Shown here piece by piece: positions 5,009-6,529 of a stretch of 6,529 bases of DNA. The number at the start of each line of letters is the position of its first letter. Position 1 is the stretch's first letter. The stretch covers positions 1 through 6,529 of the forward strand of contig JADHLS010000309.1 of the NCBI GenBank assembly GCA_016780605.1. The letters run 5' to 3'. The notes below the pieces were generated by a model that ran no database searches, was not told where the DNA came from, and saw only the letters and a list, made by a program, of their open reading frames with translations. Both the position numbers and the translations under genes were made by a program. Source of the stretch: Reyranella sp. (GTDB taxonomy: Bacteria; Pseudomonadota; Alphaproteobacteria; Reyranellales; Reyranellaceae).

Positions 5009-6529
5009 TCACGAAGGGGCCCGTTTGCGCCGCCGATTGCCCTCTTCGAGGTGCTCGACTTCGGCGATAACATCCTCGACCAGCGAGGAAGCCGCCGCCT
5101 CTACGCGCCGCCATTCTTCTCGCTCGTCGGTTGGCCCATAGCGCACTGGCGCGCGAAACAGCAGGCCGCGCCGATGAGTCCAGTAGCCCCACAGCCACAG
5201 CGCGAGCTGCGCCGATGCCGGCCTGCCGGTGTCGCTCAACCACTGCTGCAGGATCGGATCGTCGTCGATGCTCAACACGACAACGCTCGAATCCTGGACC
5301 AGATGAATCCTGTCCGTCTCGATCGATGTGCGATCGATGAACCGGCTGTCGACCGGATCGATCGACAGCCCGAGGGAATCGCCCAGCGCTGTCGGGCGCA
5401 GGCAGTACGGGTGATAGTGGTTGGCATGAACGAGCAGTCCATCGGCGCCGACCCGCCAGGCGAGTCTCAGGGGCGGATCCATCAGCCGTTCGGCACTGGC
5501 GAGATTGCCGTCGGGCAGATGCTCGACGATCAAGCGCGCGCAGGCCTCGGAAGAAACGCTGAGAACGCCTGCAGCGTCGCGGAATTGCCGATCCATGAGA
5601 GGCCGAAGATCCTTGCCGTGCATCTGGATGGCATGGATCAGAACCGCGTCGGCCTCGCTCATCCTCGCCGCCATGGTCGTGAGGGCGCCGTCGTTCACCA
5701 TCACGTCGGCGACCATGCAACTCACAATCGCATCGGCCACACAGCCTGCCGCCAGCCCGACATAGTGGGCGCACGACATCAGGGCAAACTTGCAGTTGCG
5801 TTCGTAATAGAACGCAAGCGGATGGTCCGAGTAAGGGACCTCCTCGTGGCCATAGCGGGCGGCCATCGTCGCCTTGTAGGCCATCACATCTTCCGGATAG
5901 TGCACGAAGTCGATGGTGGCGTGCTCCTCGAGCCGACGAAACAGTGGCTCTGCCCGCAGCGCCTGTTCGGCCTCCACTGACGTGAAGAAGGCGATATGGA
6001 CCGAGTGGAGCGTCGCCAGCAGCGGGAGGTTGTTGGGCGACAGGAACGAGGCGCAGAGGTGACGCATGCAAAAGGAAGCAAACCCCTCGCCCCAAACCGG
6101 GATCGTGAGCAGAAAAGGCTGGCGGCTGCCTTGCTTGCGCTCCATCGACGCGGCCAACTGGGTGACCCAGCCGTCATAGCGATCGAGCAACGACACCACG
6201 AACCGCGCAAAAGTGTCGTCGGAGTCAACTTTCAGAACGGCATCGAAGAACGCTCTGATCGCGGGCGGCATACCATGCCGCAGCAAGGTTCCTCCGGTGT
6301 GATAGCGTAGCCGGGCGTGCAAAGGGTCTCGTCTCGATGCCTCGCCGAGGACCACCAGGGCATCATCGTTGCGGTTGGCCCTGTCGTAGAGGGTGGCGAG
6401 CTGGATCGCGATCTCGGGACTGGGATGGAGCGCCCAGGCCCGTTCGACCTTGTCGATTGCCTCCTGGACGCGGTGGGGATCGGCCGGCCATAGGGCGCCC
6501 CCTTCTCGGGACAGACGCTCCGCCAGGAA
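5009..6529 (-). CDS. Partial TPR protein with an uncharacterised, possibly glycosyltransferase-like domain
   Basis: The frame is open to the window edge, so only the last 506 residues are visible and the start lies beyond 6529. A GTG at 6355 is an internal codon inside a helical repeat, not a credible start. Visible residues about 20-110 form TPR-like helix pairs, for example EIAIQLATLYDRANRNDDAL followed by an AxxxDP-type turn, then a second pair with AIRAFFDAVLKVD. From about 138 a globular domain begins: a strand FLLTIPVWGEGF, LSPNNLPLLATL, a strand VHIAFFTS, VADVMVNDGAL at about 273-283, and ANHYHP at about 369-374. It ends in a charged, probably coiled tail (EDVIAEVEHLEEGNRRRKR). I see no signal peptide or membrane segment in the visible part. 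The strand order and the acidic NDG site loosely recall GT-A glycosyltransferases, which would fit the sugar genes downstream, but I cannot name the family. It may share a transcript with the downstream unit, though a 161-base gap separates them. It could instead be a regulator or scaffold built on TPRs. Confidence 0.85.
   Translation of the reverse strand, partial: FLAERLSREGGALWPADPHRVQEAIDKVERAWALHPSPEIAIQLATLYDRANRNDDALVVLGEASRRDPLHARLRYHTGGTLLRHGMPPAIRAFFDAVLKVDSDDTFARFVVSLLDRYDGWVTQLAASMERKQGSRQPFLLTIPVWGEGFASFCMRHLCASFLSPNNLPLLATLHSVHIAFFTSVEAEQALRAEPLFRRLEEHATIDFVHYPEDVMAYKATMAARYGHEEVPYSDHPLAFYYERNCKFALMSCAHYVGLAAGCVADAIVSCMVADVMVNDGALTTMAARMSEADAVLIHAIQMHGKDLRPLMDRQFRDAAGVLSVSSEACARLIVEHLPDGNLASAERLMDPPLRLAWRVGADGLLVHANHYHPYCLRPTALGDSLGLSIDPVDSRFIDRTSIETDRIHLVQDSSVVVLSIDDDPILQQWLSDTGRPASAQLALWLWGYWTHRRGLLFRAPVRYGPTDEREEWRRVEAAASSLVEDVIAEVEHLEEGNRRRKRAPS

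Noticed and set aside
4851..6095. Minus-strand open frame of 414 codons overlapping the TPR protein in another frame
   Set aside because: It is an Arg/Gly/Ser-rich shadow frame with no motifs. The frame that stops at 5009 gives a sensible folded protein with TPR-like repeats.
6353..6355. GTG as the start of the TPR protein
   Set aside because: The frame continues upstream without a stop to 6529, and the upstream residues form part of a TPR-like helix pair, so the true start lies outside the window.

Overview
The window is GC-rich (clearly above 60% G+C, with G/C favoured at third codon positions). It carries five protein genes, all read from the minus strand, so transcription runs from high to low coordinates. 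The base composition and the style of the proteins suggest a high-GC proteobacterium, most likely an alphaproteobacterium. This is an inference: no rRNA, tRNA or taxonomic marker gene is present. I saw no mobile element, CRISPR array or RNA gene.

In order of transcription: (1) 6529 to 5009, the C-terminal 506 residues of a large protein whose start lies outside the window. It has TPR-like helical repeats followed by an uncharacterised domain whose secondary-structure pattern loosely resembles a GT-A glycosyltransferase. (2) A 161-base spacer. (3) 4847 to 3603, a three-domain C-methyltransferase-like protein (Cys4 zinc site, SAM-binding core, C-terminal Rossmann-like domain) of the kind that methylates carbons of keto-deoxysugar nucleotides. 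(4) 3589 to 2447, a DegT/DnrJ/EryC1/StrS sugar aminotransferase. (5) 2445 to 1333, a second, diverged aminotransferase of the same family. (6) 1328 to 174, a second zinc-site methyltransferase of the same general plan as (3), but with altered residues at the presumed catalytic position. (7) 173 bases of downstream sequence with no recognisable gene or strong terminator.

The last four genes are packed with gaps of 13, 1 and 4 bases and almost certainly form one transcription unit, with the symmetrical order methyltransferase, aminotransferase, aminotransferase, methyltransferase. All four families act together in the biosynthesis of unusual nucleotide sugars. The simplest reading is part of a surface polysaccharide (O-antigen, capsule or exopolysaccharide) or glycoconjugate locus that makes one or two aminated and methylated, possibly branched, sugars. 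The 4,6-dehydratase, any ketoisomerase, and the transferases and exporters that such a pathway needs are not in the window. The TPR protein upstream may be a transferase or accessory factor of the same locus, but its function is not established.

The points most worth a second look are the uncharacterised domain of the TPR protein, the paired-paralogue cassette as a candidate branched amino-sugar pathway, the altered active site of the last methyltransferase, and an open frame that continues past the TPR protein's stop and ends in an ATGA overlap with the next gene.
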